The notes beneath the pieces were generated by a model. It saw nothing but the letters and a program-made list of their open reading frames with translations. It was not told the origin of the DNA and ran no database searches. From NCBI GenBank assembly GCA_902362705.1, contig CABIXK010000016.1:1-21679 (forward strand): a DNA stretch of 21,679 nucleotides, written 5' to 3'. Made by a program: the position numbers and the translations under genes. Within the stretch, counting starts at the first letter, position 1, and every line of letters begins with the position of its first letter. This DNA is from Rikenellaceae bacterium. GTDB lineage: Bacteria > Bacteroidota > Bacteroidia > Bacteroidales > Rikenellaceae. This document shows, in pieces, positions 6,646-18,798 of the stretch.

Positions 6646-7032
6646 TCAGTGGCGCCGGAGCGTCGTCGCGCGGCCGTTGCGGACCACCTGCTCGATGTCG
6701 GCGAGCATGATGCGGCCCTGGTAGACGTCGCTCTGATCGGCGAGATGCAGGTGCAGCGTGTCGCCGCGCACCTCCACGTCGCGCGGGGTGACGCGCAGCT
6801 CGACGACGTTGAGCCGCTGCCAGGCGTTCTGCACATAGAGCATGCCGGCCGAGGCCTTGCGGCCCGTGATGTCGACCACGCGCAGGTCGTTGTCGGCGAT
6901 GCGCTGCATGACGGGCAGCAGTTGCCGCTCCGTGCGGCGGGCCAAGGCGCCGTTGACTATGTAGGAGAGGGCCGGGAGCACTCCGAAGAGCAGCAGCCCG
7001 GCCAGGGCGATGCGGTTACTCGTTCTTTTCAT
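6646..7032 (-). CDS. small membrane-anchored protein, possibly GIN/DUF2807-like
   Basis: This encodes 128 residues: a positively charged start, one hydrophobic helix (about 8-28), then about 100 residues predicted to be periplasmic. The C-terminal half ('VEVRGDTLHLHLADQ' then 'GRIMLADIEQVVRNGRATTL') has the rhythm of the GIN (DUF2807) beta-helix domain, whose genes often accompany GntR-ABC clusters in Bacteroidota. It is much shorter than a normal GIN protein (over 200 residues), so it may be a shortened or divergent version. The assignment rests on pattern only. The start codon lies inside the last codons of the GntR gene (17-nt overlap), so translation is probably coupled and the gene belongs to that operon. 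No enzyme motif is visible. Confidence 0.6.
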   Translation of the reverse strand: MKRTSNRIALAGLLLFGVLPALSYIVNGALARRTERQLLPVMQRIADNDLRVVDITGRKASAGMLYVQNAWQRLNVVELRVTPRDVEVRGDTLHLHLADQSDVYQGRIMLADIEQVVRNGRATTLRRH

Positions 7033-7387
7033 AGGTCAGTTTCTTGTAGGCGTCCTCCACCTCCCCGGGCGTGATCCCCAGCAGGGCCATCTGCCGCACG
7101 AAGTCGGGCAGCGCCTCGGCGTAGAAGCGTTCGCGGCGGCGCGCGACGATCGCCTCGCGGGCGTTGTCGGCGACGAAGAACCCCACGCCGCGGGCGCTGC
7201 GCACCGAGCCGTCGAAGGCGAGGCGCTCGTAGGTGCGAACGATCGTGTTGGGGTTCACGCCGAACTCCACACTCAGCTCGCGCACCGAGGGCAGCTGCGC
7301 CCCCTCGGCCCATCGGCCGCCGAGGATGCGGTCTTCGATCCAGCCCTTGATCTGGAGGAATACGGGTTTGTTGTCGGACAGTTTCAC
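7016..7387 (-). CDS. GntR family transcriptional regulator (YtrA subfamily)
   Basis: This encodes 123 residues starting at a GTG whose G is the last base of the permease stop (TAGTG), so the two genes are translationally coupled. Residues about 8-72 form the GntR winged helix: 'PVFLQIKGWIEDRIL', then 'QLPSVRELSVEFGVNPNTIVRTYERL', then the wing 'SVRSARGVGFFV'. The C-terminal tail is only about 50 residues, too short for a FadR, HutC or MocR effector domain; this is the layout of the YtrA subfamily, which usually represses a neighbouring ABC transporter operon. It is the third gene of such an operon here, and a palindrome lies over the predicted start of the first gene, which supports autorepression. 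The inducing signal is unknown. Confidence 0.9.
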   Translation of the reverse strand: MKLSDNKPVFLQIKGWIEDRILGGRWAEGAQLPSVRELSVEFGVNPNTIVRTYERLAFDGSVRSARGVGFFVADNAREAIVARRRERFYAEALPDFVRQMALLGITPGEVEDAYKKLTYEKNE

Positions 7388-8172
7388 TATAGGGTTCTCT
7401 CTTTGAATCGGTAATAGCTCCACAGATAGATCGCCGCGGGCAGCAGCAGGTACCACAGGTGGACGAGCACCGTCTCGGTGGCGCACGAGCACCAGCCGAC
7501 GCGCGAGACCCAGCCTCCGCCCGGGAGCGGGAACGCGAAGTCGGTGTGGACGAAGGGGTAGTGGCGCGTGCCCCAGACGATGGCCGCGGCGATGGCCGCC
7601 AGGGGGATCGCGACGGCCGCCACGCGCCGTAGGCCCGAGCGGGCGACGGTCGCCACGGCGTGGAACCACACCAGCGCGTAGAGCATCGCCGGGGCGTGGC
7701 GCAGCGGAGCTTCGGCCGCGGTGATGCGGGCGAAGATGGAGTCGGCGGCCAGCAGCGGCTCGGCCCGGTGGGGGTAGAGCGCGACGAGGTGGCGGAGGGT
7801 CAGATAGTCGCCCGCCCACCAGAGGGCGAGCGTCGCGGCGGGGAAGAGCACGAGCGTGCGGCCGATCTCCCACGCGAACTTGGCCTCGGCCGAGGCGGGC
7901 AGCAGCAGCGTGGCGTAGCTGCGGCGCGGGTCGCCGTAGCCGGCGAAGAGGGTCGTAAGCGCATAGATGGCCGTGGCGGCGACCCAGAGACGCGCGCAGA
8001 GGATGCGGTTCAGATCGACGGCGAGTATGAGGGTTCCGTCGGTCGTGGTGTTGGCAAGCCGCGCGGCGTAGCAGGCGGTCGCGACGGTGCAGAAAGCGGC
8101 CACGGCCAGCAGGTCGCGCAGGGCGTGTTCGCGCAGCGTCTGTGCGACGAGGTTTTTCATGTCGTTCAGCAT
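7387..8172 (-). CDS. ABC transporter permease (ABC-2 type, Bacteroidota)
   Basis: This encodes a 261-residue membrane protein with about six hydrophobic helices (near 20-40, 60-79, 104-122, 160-178, 183-201 and 235-253). After helix 2 it carries 'YATLLLPASAEAKFAWE', resembling the 'LPAS..EKF' segment common in Bacteroidota ABC-2-like permeases. The gene starts inside the end of the ATPase gene (ATGCTGA arrangement) behind AAAGGAGGAG, which places the start at 8172 rather than the in-frame ATG at 8160. It overlaps the GntR gene at its other end. It should form the membrane half of the exporter with the ATPase. The substrate is unknown; envelope-stress or peptide export by analogy with YtrA-controlled systems is inference. 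Confidence 0.82.
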   Translation of the reverse strand: MLNDMKNLVAQTLREHALRDLLAVAAFCTVATACYAARLANTTTDGTLILAVDLNRILCARLWVAATAIYALTTLFAGYGDPRRSYATLLLPASAEAKFAWEIGRTLVLFPAATLALWWAGDYLTLRHLVALYPHRAEPLLAADSIFARITAAEAPLRHAPAMLYALVWFHAVATVARSGLRRVAAVAIPLAAIAAAIVWGTRHYPFVHTDFAFPLPGGGWVSRVGWCSCATETVLVHLWYLLLPAAIYLWSYYRFKERTL

Positions 8173-9005
8173 AACTCCTCCTTTCCCGAGAGGCGGCGCG
8201 CGACGAAATCTCTGGTCTCGGCGCTCTCGTGCAGTGCGTGGTACAGCAGTTCTATGTCGACGTCGGTCTCCTCGCCGTCGTCGTTGGGGGCCAGCGTGCG
8301 CAGCCCGTCGGCGTAGAGCGCCCGCGCCTCCTCGTCGCGGCCGCCGAAGCGGAGGGCTGCGGCGATCTGCTCGAAGCGGGCGTTCAGGGCGATTGTTCCG
8401 TCGCCCACGATTACGGCCGCCGAGAGCAGCCCGTGCAGGTCGGCGATCTGGTGGGTCGAGACCACGACCAGGCGGTCCGTGGTGTCCCACCCGGCCAGGA
8501 GCTGGCGGAAGGAGCGCTTGGCCTCCAGGTCGAGGCCGTTCGTCGGCTCGTCCATGAGCAGCACCGCGGGGTCGGAGGCCAGGGCGAAGGCGATGAAGAG
8601 CTTCTTGCGGTTGCCCGTCGAGAGGCGGTCGACGCGCACCGAGGCGCTGAAGTCGAGGCGGTGCAGCGCCTCTTCGAATGCCGTGTGCGAGAAGCGGGGG
8701 CGGAAGCGGGCGTAGGTGCGCTCGAAGGCGCCGAGCGAGAGGGCCGGGAAGGCGATCTCGTCGGGCATGCAGATCGTCTCCTCGAGCAGTGAGCGCCGGC
8801 GCTCGGAGGGCGCGGCGCCCAGCACCTCTACGCTGCCGCGCAGCGGGGCGAGCAGCCCGGCCCAGGTCTTGAGCAGCGTGGTTTTGCCGCTGCCGTTGGC
8901 TCCGAGCAATCCGTAGATGTGGCCCGGGGCGAGGGAGCCCGAGAGCCCCTTCAGTACGGGGCGTCGTCGGACATACCCCGCATCCAGATCGTGTAGTGTA
9001 ATCAT
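8166..9005 (-). CDS. ABC transporter ATP-binding protein
   Basis: This encodes 279 residues. Walker A is GANGSGKT (35-42), the signature is the degenerate LSTGN (128-132), Walker B is 'VLLMDEPTNGLD' with E153 as the catalytic glutamate, and the switch histidine is H185. This is one nucleotide-binding domain with a C-terminal extension of about 60 acidic residues. LSTGN in place of LSGGQ is common in the drug- and bacteriocin-export type of ATPase paired with YtrA-type regulators. The start at 9005 (MITLHDLDAGYV) is set by the domain boundary; codons upstream are in frame but lie between the promoter and the domain and do not look like protein. It is the first gene of a four- or five-gene leftward operon. 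Confidence 0.92.
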   Translation of the reverse strand: MITLHDLDAGYVRRRPVLKGLSGSLAPGHIYGLLGANGSGKTTLLKTWAGLLAPLRGSVEVLGAAPSERRRSLLEETICMPDEIAFPALSLGAFERTYARFRPRFSHTAFEEALHRLDFSASVRVDRLSTGNRKKLFIAFALASDPAVLLMDEPTNGLDLEAKRSFRQLLAGWDTTDRLVVVSTHQIADLHGLLSAAVIVGDGTIALNARFEQIAAALRFGGRDEEARALYADGLRTLAPNDDGEETDVDIELLYHALHESAETRDFVARRLSGKEELC

Positions 9006-9099
9006 ATTGGCGGCTTTGTGCTCCCCTCCGGCCCGTGGCCGGCCCCGCGCGGTTCCCGCTCGCGCATCGCTCGACGGCAGCAAATCGGTGCTTTCTCTG

Positions 9100-9119
9100 T
9101 GTACTATTTAAGTAATACA
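9100..9119. promoter_or_regulatory. candidate GntR operator at the ABC operon start
   Basis: TGTACTATTTAAGTAATACA is an imperfect palindrome in which 8 of 10 base pairs are symmetrical. It begins 4 bp downstream of the -7 box and covers the expected transcription start, the usual place for a repressor site. Ownership by the GntR regulator in the same operon is inferred. Confidence 0.6.
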
Positions 9120-9122
9120 GTG

Positions 9123-9153
9123 CAAAGGTAGCAAACGATTCCGAATATCCAAA
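9123..9153 (-). promoter_or_regulatory. promoter for the ABC-permease-GntR operon
   Basis: On the minus strand, TTTG (9153-9150), 19 bp, then TACCTTTG (9130-9123), a full consensus match. Transcription would begin near 9116, about 110 nt before the ATPase start codon. Confidence 0.75.
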
Positions 9154-9193
9154 CCTGCGGGCGGAAATTTTCTGCTGCTGCCCGCAAACGACG

Positions 9194-9223
9194 GCCGGAT
9201 CCCCTCGTGCGAAGGGATCCGGC
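9194..9223 (-). terminator. hairpin downstream of thiL, probable terminator
   Basis: A 10-bp perfect stem (GCCGGATCCC with GGGATCCGGC) and a 10-nt loop lie between the end of thiL and the ABC promoter. The U-tract on the minus strand is poor, so termination is plausible but not certain. Confidence 0.45.
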
Positions 9224-9331
9224 TCGTGTCGTTGCGTGTCGGTGGGGGCGGCGCAGGTCCTTGGGCGGGCGGGGTGGCCCTTCGTCGGGGGCTGCCGCTC
9301 GCCCGGATCGCCCGAAGAGCGGGCCCGCGCG

Positions 9332-14072
<4,741 letters not shown>

Positions 14073-14266
14073 TTCCGTCGTTTAGGGGGGGGAGAAATCA
14101 GGACGATTCGTCAGAAACGCCGGTTGCGGTTCGTGCGTATCCTCCCGCCGCGCAAGTTAGCGAATTTAAGCGAGAAGTAAAAAGCGGGAGGGGATAAGTT
14201 GATAATTGAACGTTGAAAATGTCCGATAGCTCTTGCGTCTGTGTTATCCCGAGCCTCCGCTCCCGT

Positions 14267-14295
14267 GTCATCCTGTGCGCAGCGAGGATTCTTGC
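14267..14295. repeat. fragment of a widespread GTCATCCTG-type interspersed repeat
   Basis: The string GTCATCCTGTGCGCAGCGAG, followed by GATTCTTGC, closely resembles the 'GTCATCCTGAGCGCAGCGAA' core that recurs in intergenic regions of many bacterial genomes. Copy number here cannot be seen. Confidence 0.5.
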
Positions 14296-14371
14296 TCATA
14301 AGCAATGCCGGGTTGCGGCCCGGGGTGGTCGCGCGGCCTCGGGAGCGGTTTGCGTGCCGATCCTTCGCCCT

Positions 14372-14402
14372 TTTGTCAAATAGGCAAAAATTCGTATCTT
14401 TA
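14372..14402 (+). promoter_or_regulatory. promoter for aroQ
   Basis: TTTG (14372-14375), 19 bp, TATCTTTA (14395-14402; one mismatch in the last base). The leader of about 28 nt carries a small GGAAC/GTTCC hairpin (14411-14427). Confidence 0.7.
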
Positions 14403-14436
14403 CTCCCGCAGGAACGGTTTTTGTTCCGCCCGATCC

Positions 14437-14859
14437 ATGATGAAACTTCTGATTGTCAACGGCCCCAACCTCAATCTGCTGGGGCGGCGCGAGCCCGGCG
14501 TCTACGGCGCGCGCCCGTTCGACGACTACCTCGCCGAGCTCCGCGCCGCCTGCCCCGAGACGGTCGTCGACCTCTTCCAGTCGAATGTCGAGGGCGAGCT
14601 GGTCGACGCCTTGCAGCGTGCCGAGGGGCGATACGACGGCATCCTGCTCAACGCCGGGGGCTACACCCACACGTCGGTGGCGCTGCGCGACGCCGTGGCG
14701 GCCATCTGCGTGCCGGTCGTCGAGGTCCACATCTCGTCGATTCTCGCGCGCGAGGAGTTCCGGCGCGTGTCGCTGCTCGCCGACGTGGTGCGCGGGTCGA
14801 TCATGGGCTTCGGGCTCGCCTCCTATCGCCTGGGGGTGGACTACTTCCTCCACGGCTGA
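14437..14859 (+). CDS. aroQ: type II 3-dehydroquinate dehydratase
   Basis: This encodes 140 residues, the usual size for the dodecameric type II enzyme. It catalyses the reversible trans-dehydration of 3-dehydroquinate to 3-dehydroshikimate, step three of the shikimate pathway, in the cytoplasm. Conserved parts: 'IVNGPNLNLLGRREPGVYG' with the active-site Arg17/18 and Tyr23, 'QSNVEGELVD' (48-57), 'LNAGGYTHTSVALRDA' (71-86) with Asn72 and His78, and 'VEVHISS' with catalytic His98. Two adjacent ATGs (14437 and 14440) are possible starts and differ by one residue. A GC-rich hairpin and 73 nt separate it from pyk, so the two may be partly co-transcribed. Confidence 0.96.
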   Translation: MMKLLIVNGPNLNLLGRREPGVYGARPFDDYLAELRAACPETVVDLFQSNVEGELVDALQRAEGRYDGILLNAGGYTHTSVALRDAVAAICVPVVEVHISSILAREEFRRVSLLADVVRGSIMGFGLASYRLGVDYFLHG

Positions 14860-14875
14860 GCGCCGGAGGCGCCGC

Positions 14876-14898
14876 GCCCCCGAGCGGGGGCTCTTGTT
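14876..14898 (+). terminator. hairpin between aroQ and pyk (terminator or attenuator)
   Basis: GCCCCC (14876-14881) pairs with GGGGGC (14886-14891) around GAGC and is followed by TCTTGTT. A smaller GCGCC/GGCGC hairpin (14860-14872) lies just before it. The weak U-tract suggests incomplete termination. Confidence 0.45.
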
Positions 14899-14932
14899 AG
14901 GTATCAGGTTTTTACAGGTTAGGTTATATATT

Positions 14933-16411
14933 ATGTACAGAATGAAAAAAACGAAGGTCGTGGCTACGATGTCCGACTTTCGCTGCACCGACGAGTTCGT
15001 CCGCAATCTCTACGACGCCGGCATGGACGTCGTGCGTATCAATTCGGCCCACGTCACGGAGGAGGCCGCCACGCGCATCGTCGAGACGGTGCACCGCGTC
15101 AACCCCTCGATCCCCGTCATGATCGACACCAAGGGTCCCGAGATCCGCGTCACGGCGATCGCCGCCGAGTACGGCGACTCGATCCTCTTCGCCGCCGGCG
15201 ACCGGGTCGAGGTGCGCGGCAGCGACGGCTCGGACGACACTACGCGCGAGGTGATCCGCATGAACGTGCCCTGCATCGTCGCCGACATCCCGGTCGGCGC
15301 GCGGCTGCTCATCGCCGACGGCGAGCTGGAGCTGGCCGTGGAGGAGAAGCGCGAGGGCGCCCTCGTCTGCCGCTTCCTCGCGGGGGGCGCGCTGCGCTCG
15401 CGCAAGAGCGTCAACGTGCCGGGCGTCTCGATCGACCTGCCGTCGGTGACCGAGCGCGACCGCCGCTTCATCGAGTGGGCCATTGGCCACGACGTCGACT
15501 TCATCGCCCACTCGTTCGTGCGCAGCGCCCGCGACGTGGCGGCCGTGCAGCGCATCCTCGACGCCCACGGCAGCCCCATCAAGATCATCTCCAAGATCGA
15601 GAATCAGGAGGGTCTCGACCACATCGACGAGATCATCGAGTCCTCCTACGGCATCATGGTGGCGCGCGGCGACCTGGGCGTCGAGCTCCCGGCCGAGGCG
15701 ATCCCCAACACGCAGCGGCGCATCGTCGAGAAGTGCATCGCCGCCAAGCGCCCCGTGATCATCGCCACGCAGATGCTCTACTCGATGGTCCGCTCGCCGC
15801 GCCCCACGCGCGCCGAGGTGAGCGACGTGGCCAGCGCCATCTACCAGCGTGTCGACGCCGTGATGCTGAGCGACGAGACGGCCATGGGCGACTATCCCGT
15901 CGAGGCGGTCGAGACCATGGCGCGCATCGCCCGCGAGATCGAGCGCGACGAGACCCACTTCAAGCCCATCGTCGACATCGACATGGTGTCGGTCAACCAC
16001 GAGATCACGGCCCAGCTGGCCCGCTCGGCCGTGCGCGCCTGCACCAACCTCCCGGTCCGCTACGTCGTGCTCGACACCAAGACCGGCCGCACGGGGCGCT
16101 ACCTGGCGGCCTTCCGTGGCCGCAAGACGGTCGTGGCGGTCTGCTACAGCCTCCATGCCCAGCGCATCCTGGCCCTCTCCTACGGCGTGGTCTCCATCCT
16201 GCGCAACCAGGAGATCGACGACAAGTACCACTTCCTGGTCGACGCGCTGGAGTTCCTCGACCAGTGGCGCAAGCTCCGCGACGAGGACCTGCTGGCGATC
16301 GTCGGCGGCAGTTTCGGACCCGACGGCGGGGCCTCCTATGTCGAACTGGCCGACGTGCGCAACATCCGCGGGCGCAACGCGCGGATCGTGGCCGCCCAGC
16401 GCGCGAAGTAG
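14933..16411 (+). CDS. pyk: pyruvate kinase
   Basis: This encodes 492 residues from the ATG at 14933; an in-frame ATG at 14942 (MKKTKVV) is equally plausible and gives 489. It transfers phosphate from phosphoenolpyruvate to ADP, the last step of glycolysis. Active-site residues are visible: R35 and N37 in 'VVRINSAH', D65-R72 'DTKGPEIR', the B domain at about 73-168, K221 and E223 in 'IISKIENQEG', D247 in 'ARGDLGVELP', 'VIIATQMLYSM' (275-285) and 'DETAMGDYPVEAV' (314-326). The segment usually read as 'TQMLESM' has Tyr in place of Glu. The C-terminal allosteric domain is complete. No TAnnTTTG box was found in the 73-nt gap after aroQ. Only 3 nt separate it from the flippase gene. Confidence 0.95.
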   Translation: MYRMKKTKVVATMSDFRCTDEFVRNLYDAGMDVVRINSAHVTEEAATRIVETVHRVNPSIPVMIDTKGPEIRVTAIAAEYGDSILFAAGDRVEVRGSDGSDDTTREVIRMNVPCIVADIPVGARLLIADGELELAVEEKREGALVCRFLAGGALRSRKSVNVPGVSIDLPSVTERDRRFIEWAIGHDVDFIAHSFVRSARDVAAVQRILDAHGSPIKIISKIENQEGLDHIDEIIESSYGIMVARGDLGVELPAEAIPNTQRRIVEKCIAAKRPVIIATQMLYSMVRSPRPTRAEVSDVASAIYQRVDAVMLSDETAMGDYPVEAVETMARIAREIERDETHFKPIVDIDMVSVNHEITAQLARSAVRACTNLPVRYVVLDTKTGRTGRYLAAFRGRKTVVAVCYSLHAQRILALSYGVVSILRNQEIDDKYHFLVDALEFLDQWRKLRDEDLLAIVGGSFGPDGGASYVELADVRNIRGRNARIVAAQRAK

Positions 16412-16414
16412 GCC

Positions 16415-17863
16415 GTGGAGCAGGGGCTGCGGGATAGGGTGGCGCGCGGCGTGGCGTGGAGCCTGGCCGAGCGGATTGGCACGGCGCTCGTGCAGATGGC
16501 GGTGCGCATCGTGCTGCTCAACCTGCTGCTGCCCGAGGATCTGGGCGTGGTGGCGATCCTGCTCGCCTTCGCCACGGTGGCGCTGGTGGTCGTCGACAGC
16601 GGCTTCTCGCAGACGCTCATCCGCGGCGCCGATCCCGCGGCCTCCGACTTCAAGTCGGTCTTCGTCTTCAACCTCGCGGTCTCGCTCCTGCTATACGGAC
16701 TGCTCGTAGCCTCGTCGCCCTGGGTCGCACGCTGCTACGACATGCCCCTCGTGGCGTCGCTCGCGCCGCTCTTCTATCTGGTTCTCCCGGCCAATGCGCT
16801 GTGCGTCATCCAAACCACGCTCTTCGTGCGCCGCTTCCGCTTCGCCCTGCTCTCGAAGGTCACCTTCGCCGCCTCGGTGGCGAGCGGCGCCGTGGCCGTG
16901 GCGATGGCACTGGCCGGATGCGGCATCTGGAGCGTCGCCGCCCAGCAGGTGCTCATGCTGCTCTTCCGCGCAGCGCTGCTCTGGACGCTCGGCGACTGGC
17001 GCCCCTCGGCACCCTTCGACCTGGGTGCGCTGCGGCGCATGGCCCCCTTCAGCCTCCGCCTGATGGCCACCGACCTGATCGCGGCCCTCTACAACAAGAT
17101 TCCCCAGCTCTTCCTCGGGAGCATGTATGCGCCCCGCACGCTGGGTTACTACGACCAGGCGCAGAAGCTCAAGGAGCTGCCCCTCACCTCTACGATGTCG
17201 GCCGTGCAGAGCGTCGTCTTCCCGGCGCTGTCGCGCGTGCGCGACGATGCGCCGAAGCTGGCCGAGAGCTACCGCCAGGTGGCGATGATGACCGCCTTCG
17301 CCCTCTTTCCCGTCATGCTGGGCCTCTCGGCCGTGGCGCCCGATCTGTTCGCAGCGCTGCTCGCGCCTAAGTGGCGTCCCACGGTGCCCTACCTCGAGGC
17401 GGCGTGCCTCGTCGGGCTCTTCTATCCCGTGGCGATGGTGGCCTACAACCTGCTGAAGGTCCGCAGCGACGGCGCGATCATCGTGCGTCTGGAGGTGGTG
17501 AAGAAACTCCTGCTCACGGCCGTTTTCGCGCTGACCATCCCGCGCAGCGTCATGGCCGTCGTCTGGGGGCTGGTCCTCTTCGCCTTCCTCGAGATGGCGA
17601 TCAACCTCTGTGCGGCGCAGCGCTTCACTACGCTGCCTTTCGGGCGGCTCGTGCGCACGCTGCTGCCCGTGGCGCTGCTCTCCGGGGCGATGTACGTCGC
17701 CGTGCGCTTCACCGCGGCGGTGATGCCCGGCGGACCGTTGCTGCGCCTGTTCTGCGAGCTGGCGGTCGGCGCCGCGGTCTACTTCGCTCTGGCTGCCGCG
17801 TTCCGCCTCGAAGCCTTCCGCATCGCCCGCTCCATGCTGCGCGCCCAGTTGCAGAATCGATAG
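16415..17863 (+). CDS. Wzx-like lipopolysaccharide/oligosaccharide flippase (MOP superfamily)
   Basis: This encodes 482 residues from a GTG start 3 nt after the pyk stop; no ATG is available near the N-terminus. It is a polytopic membrane protein with about 12-14 hydrophobic helices. The N-terminal motif 'RVARGVAWSLAERIGTALVQ', then 'LLLPEDLGVVAILLAFATVALVVVDSGFSQTLIR', is typical of WzxC-type (Polysacc_synt_3) flippases. A second half-repeat starts near 'FSLRLMATDLIAALYNKIPQLFLGSMYAPRTLGYYDQAQKLKELP'. It should move undecaprenyl-linked oligosaccharides across the inner membrane. No glycosyltransferases or wzy/wzz genes adjoin it, so its glycan is unknown. Linkage to pyk is tight, and the gene downstream is unrelated in composition. 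Confidence 0.88.
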   Translation: MEQGLRDRVARGVAWSLAERIGTALVQMAVRIVLLNLLLPEDLGVVAILLAFATVALVVVDSGFSQTLIRGADPAASDFKSVFVFNLAVSLLLYGLLVASSPWVARCYDMPLVASLAPLFYLVLPANALCVIQTTLFVRRFRFALLSKVTFAASVASGAVAVAMALAGCGIWSVAAQQVLMLLFRAALLWTLGDWRPSAPFDLGALRRMAPFSLRLMATDLIAALYNKIPQLFLGSMYAPRTLGYYDQAQKLKELPLTSTMSAVQSVVFPALSRVRDDAPKLAESYRQVAMMTAFALFPVMLGLSAVAPDLFAALLAPKWRPTVPYLEAACLVGLFYPVAMVAYNLLKVRSDGAIIVRLEVVKKLLLTAVFALTIPRSVMAVVWGLVLFAFLEMAINLCAAQRFTTLPFGRLVRTLLPVALLSGAMYVAVRFTAAVMPGGPLLRLFCELAVGAAVYFALAAAFRLEAFRIARSMLRAQLQNR

Positions 17864-17884
17864 ATACTTTCTAATAATGAAATT

Positions 17885-18622
17885 ATGGATATAAAAAAAG
17901 CATCAGAGGTTGGAAGTTCTTTGGTTACGGCTACTGTATCCGCTTTGTCTAAAGAACCGTTTATTGCTGTTTTTGCAGCTGGAGTACAGCCATTTGTAAA
18001 GGAGGGCTTTGAAAAGGCTCTTAATAATATTTTCGGGAAAAATGTTACGCAGGGAGAATGTCGTAAATTGGGAATTTCCTACCAGGCTGCTATTGATAAA
18101 ATCAATAAAAATATAGAAGACGGTCTTTCTGTTCGGAATGATGCTTTTTTCGAAAGCGATAAGATGGGGTATTCAGAGGCGGATGATATTCTTGAAGGAA
18201 TCTTGAAGAATGCAATGAATGATATGGAGCAGAGAAAAGCAAAATTATATGGTCATTTTCTGGCAAATATCGCATTCTATCCTGAGATTGATGTTTCAAC
18301 GATGGTGGCCATGCAAAAAATAATAACTCAATTGACTTATTATCACATTTGTTGTGTAAGATATCTTGCACAGAACGCTCCCTTTAATGCAGAAAAATGG
18401 AACGTGGCGTCAACTGAAGATACTACCCTAAAAAAGACACAATTGTGGTTAGCATTAAAGGCAATAGATAGGCTGGGATTAGCCAGTCGTGTTCCTCCTT
18501 ATAATCTTGGTGACGAAATTGGTAACATTAAATTAAGTGTATTGGGAGAGGCTTTGTATAAACTTATGGACCTGGAATCGATAGATTCGGCAGACTTGGT
18601 CGATATTGAGCATATAGAGTAA
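17885..18622 (+). CDS. AT-rich orphan gene, unknown function
   Basis: This encodes 245 residues and I do not recognise the family. It has no signal peptide; the N-terminus (about 11-40) is mildly hydrophobic ('ATVSALSKEPFIAVFAAGVQPFV'). The rest looks mostly alpha-helical and soluble: a charged helical stretch (about 95-125, 'EGILKNAMNDMEQRKAKLYGHFLANIAF'), a hydrophobic helix pair (about 138-162), and a C-terminal block (about 185-232) with a winged-helix-like rhythm ('LALKAIDRLGLASR ... IKLSVLGEALYKLM'). That layout loosely recalls small phage-exclusion or DUF4393-like proteins, but this is only a resemblance. Codon use is AT-rich (AAA, AAT, TTA, ATA frequent), in sharp contrast to the GC-rich genes on both sides, which points to recent transfer. 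It begins 21 nt after the flippase stop with no convincing promoter. Confidence 0.75.
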   Translation: MDIKKASEVGSSLVTATVSALSKEPFIAVFAAGVQPFVKEGFEKALNNIFGKNVTQGECRKLGISYQAAIDKINKNIEDGLSVRNDAFFESDKMGYSEADDILEGILKNAMNDMEQRKAKLYGHFLANIAFYPEIDVSTMVAMQKIITQLTYYHICCVRYLAQNAPFNAEKWNVASTEDTTLKKTQLWLALKAIDRLGLASRVPPYNLGDEIGNIKLSVLGEALYKLMDLESIDSADLVDIEHIE

Positions 18623-18655
18623 TGAGATGGAGTTGGGGGCTTAACTGCGCGCATG

Positions 18656-18698
18656 AAAAACAGGCGGGGTCACGATTTGGTAATCGAAACCCCGCCTG
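18656..18698 (-). terminator. terminator of the rpmI-rplT operon
   Basis: CAGGCGGGGT (18661-18670) pairs with ACCCCGCCTG (18689-18698), with an inner CGATT/AATCG stem. On the minus strand the stem is followed at once by TTTTT (18660-18656). The plus-strand side lacks a U-tract, so it mainly serves the ribosomal protein genes. Confidence 0.75.
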
Positions 18699-18798
18699 AA
18701 AGTGCGGTTGTATGCCTCGGTATTCCCTCGGCGCTATTTTACAACTGCTTGATCGTCAGAAAAAATTGCGCAATAAAGCGTAATCGTCTGACTACTTG

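Larger units (their letters stand above)
14093..14436. other. intergenic region between the beta-galactosidase remnant and aroQ
   Basis: It holds a run of eight G just to the left (14085-14092), an AT-rich stretch (14150-14220), an interspersed-repeat fragment (14267-14295), GC-rich short inverted repeats (about 14305-14345) and the aroQ promoter. No coding sequence is supported. The minus-strand frame at 14111-14305 is the translation product typical of the repeat. Confidence 0.5.

Noticed and set aside
9194..9331. TPP riboswitch associated with thiL
   Set aside because: thiL lies inside an operon behind the beta-galactosidase gene and no THI-box-like sequence was seen before it; the hairpin in this region is downstream of the gene.
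14111..14305. A 64-residue minus-strand frame before aroQ
   Set aside because: Its first part is the translation characteristic of the interspersed repeat (NPRCAQDD type), not of a gene.
14924..16231. A long minus-strand frame opposite pyruvate kinase
   Set aside because: The Asp/His/Val-rich translation is the typical antisense image of a GC-rich gene; pyk is complete with all active-site residues.
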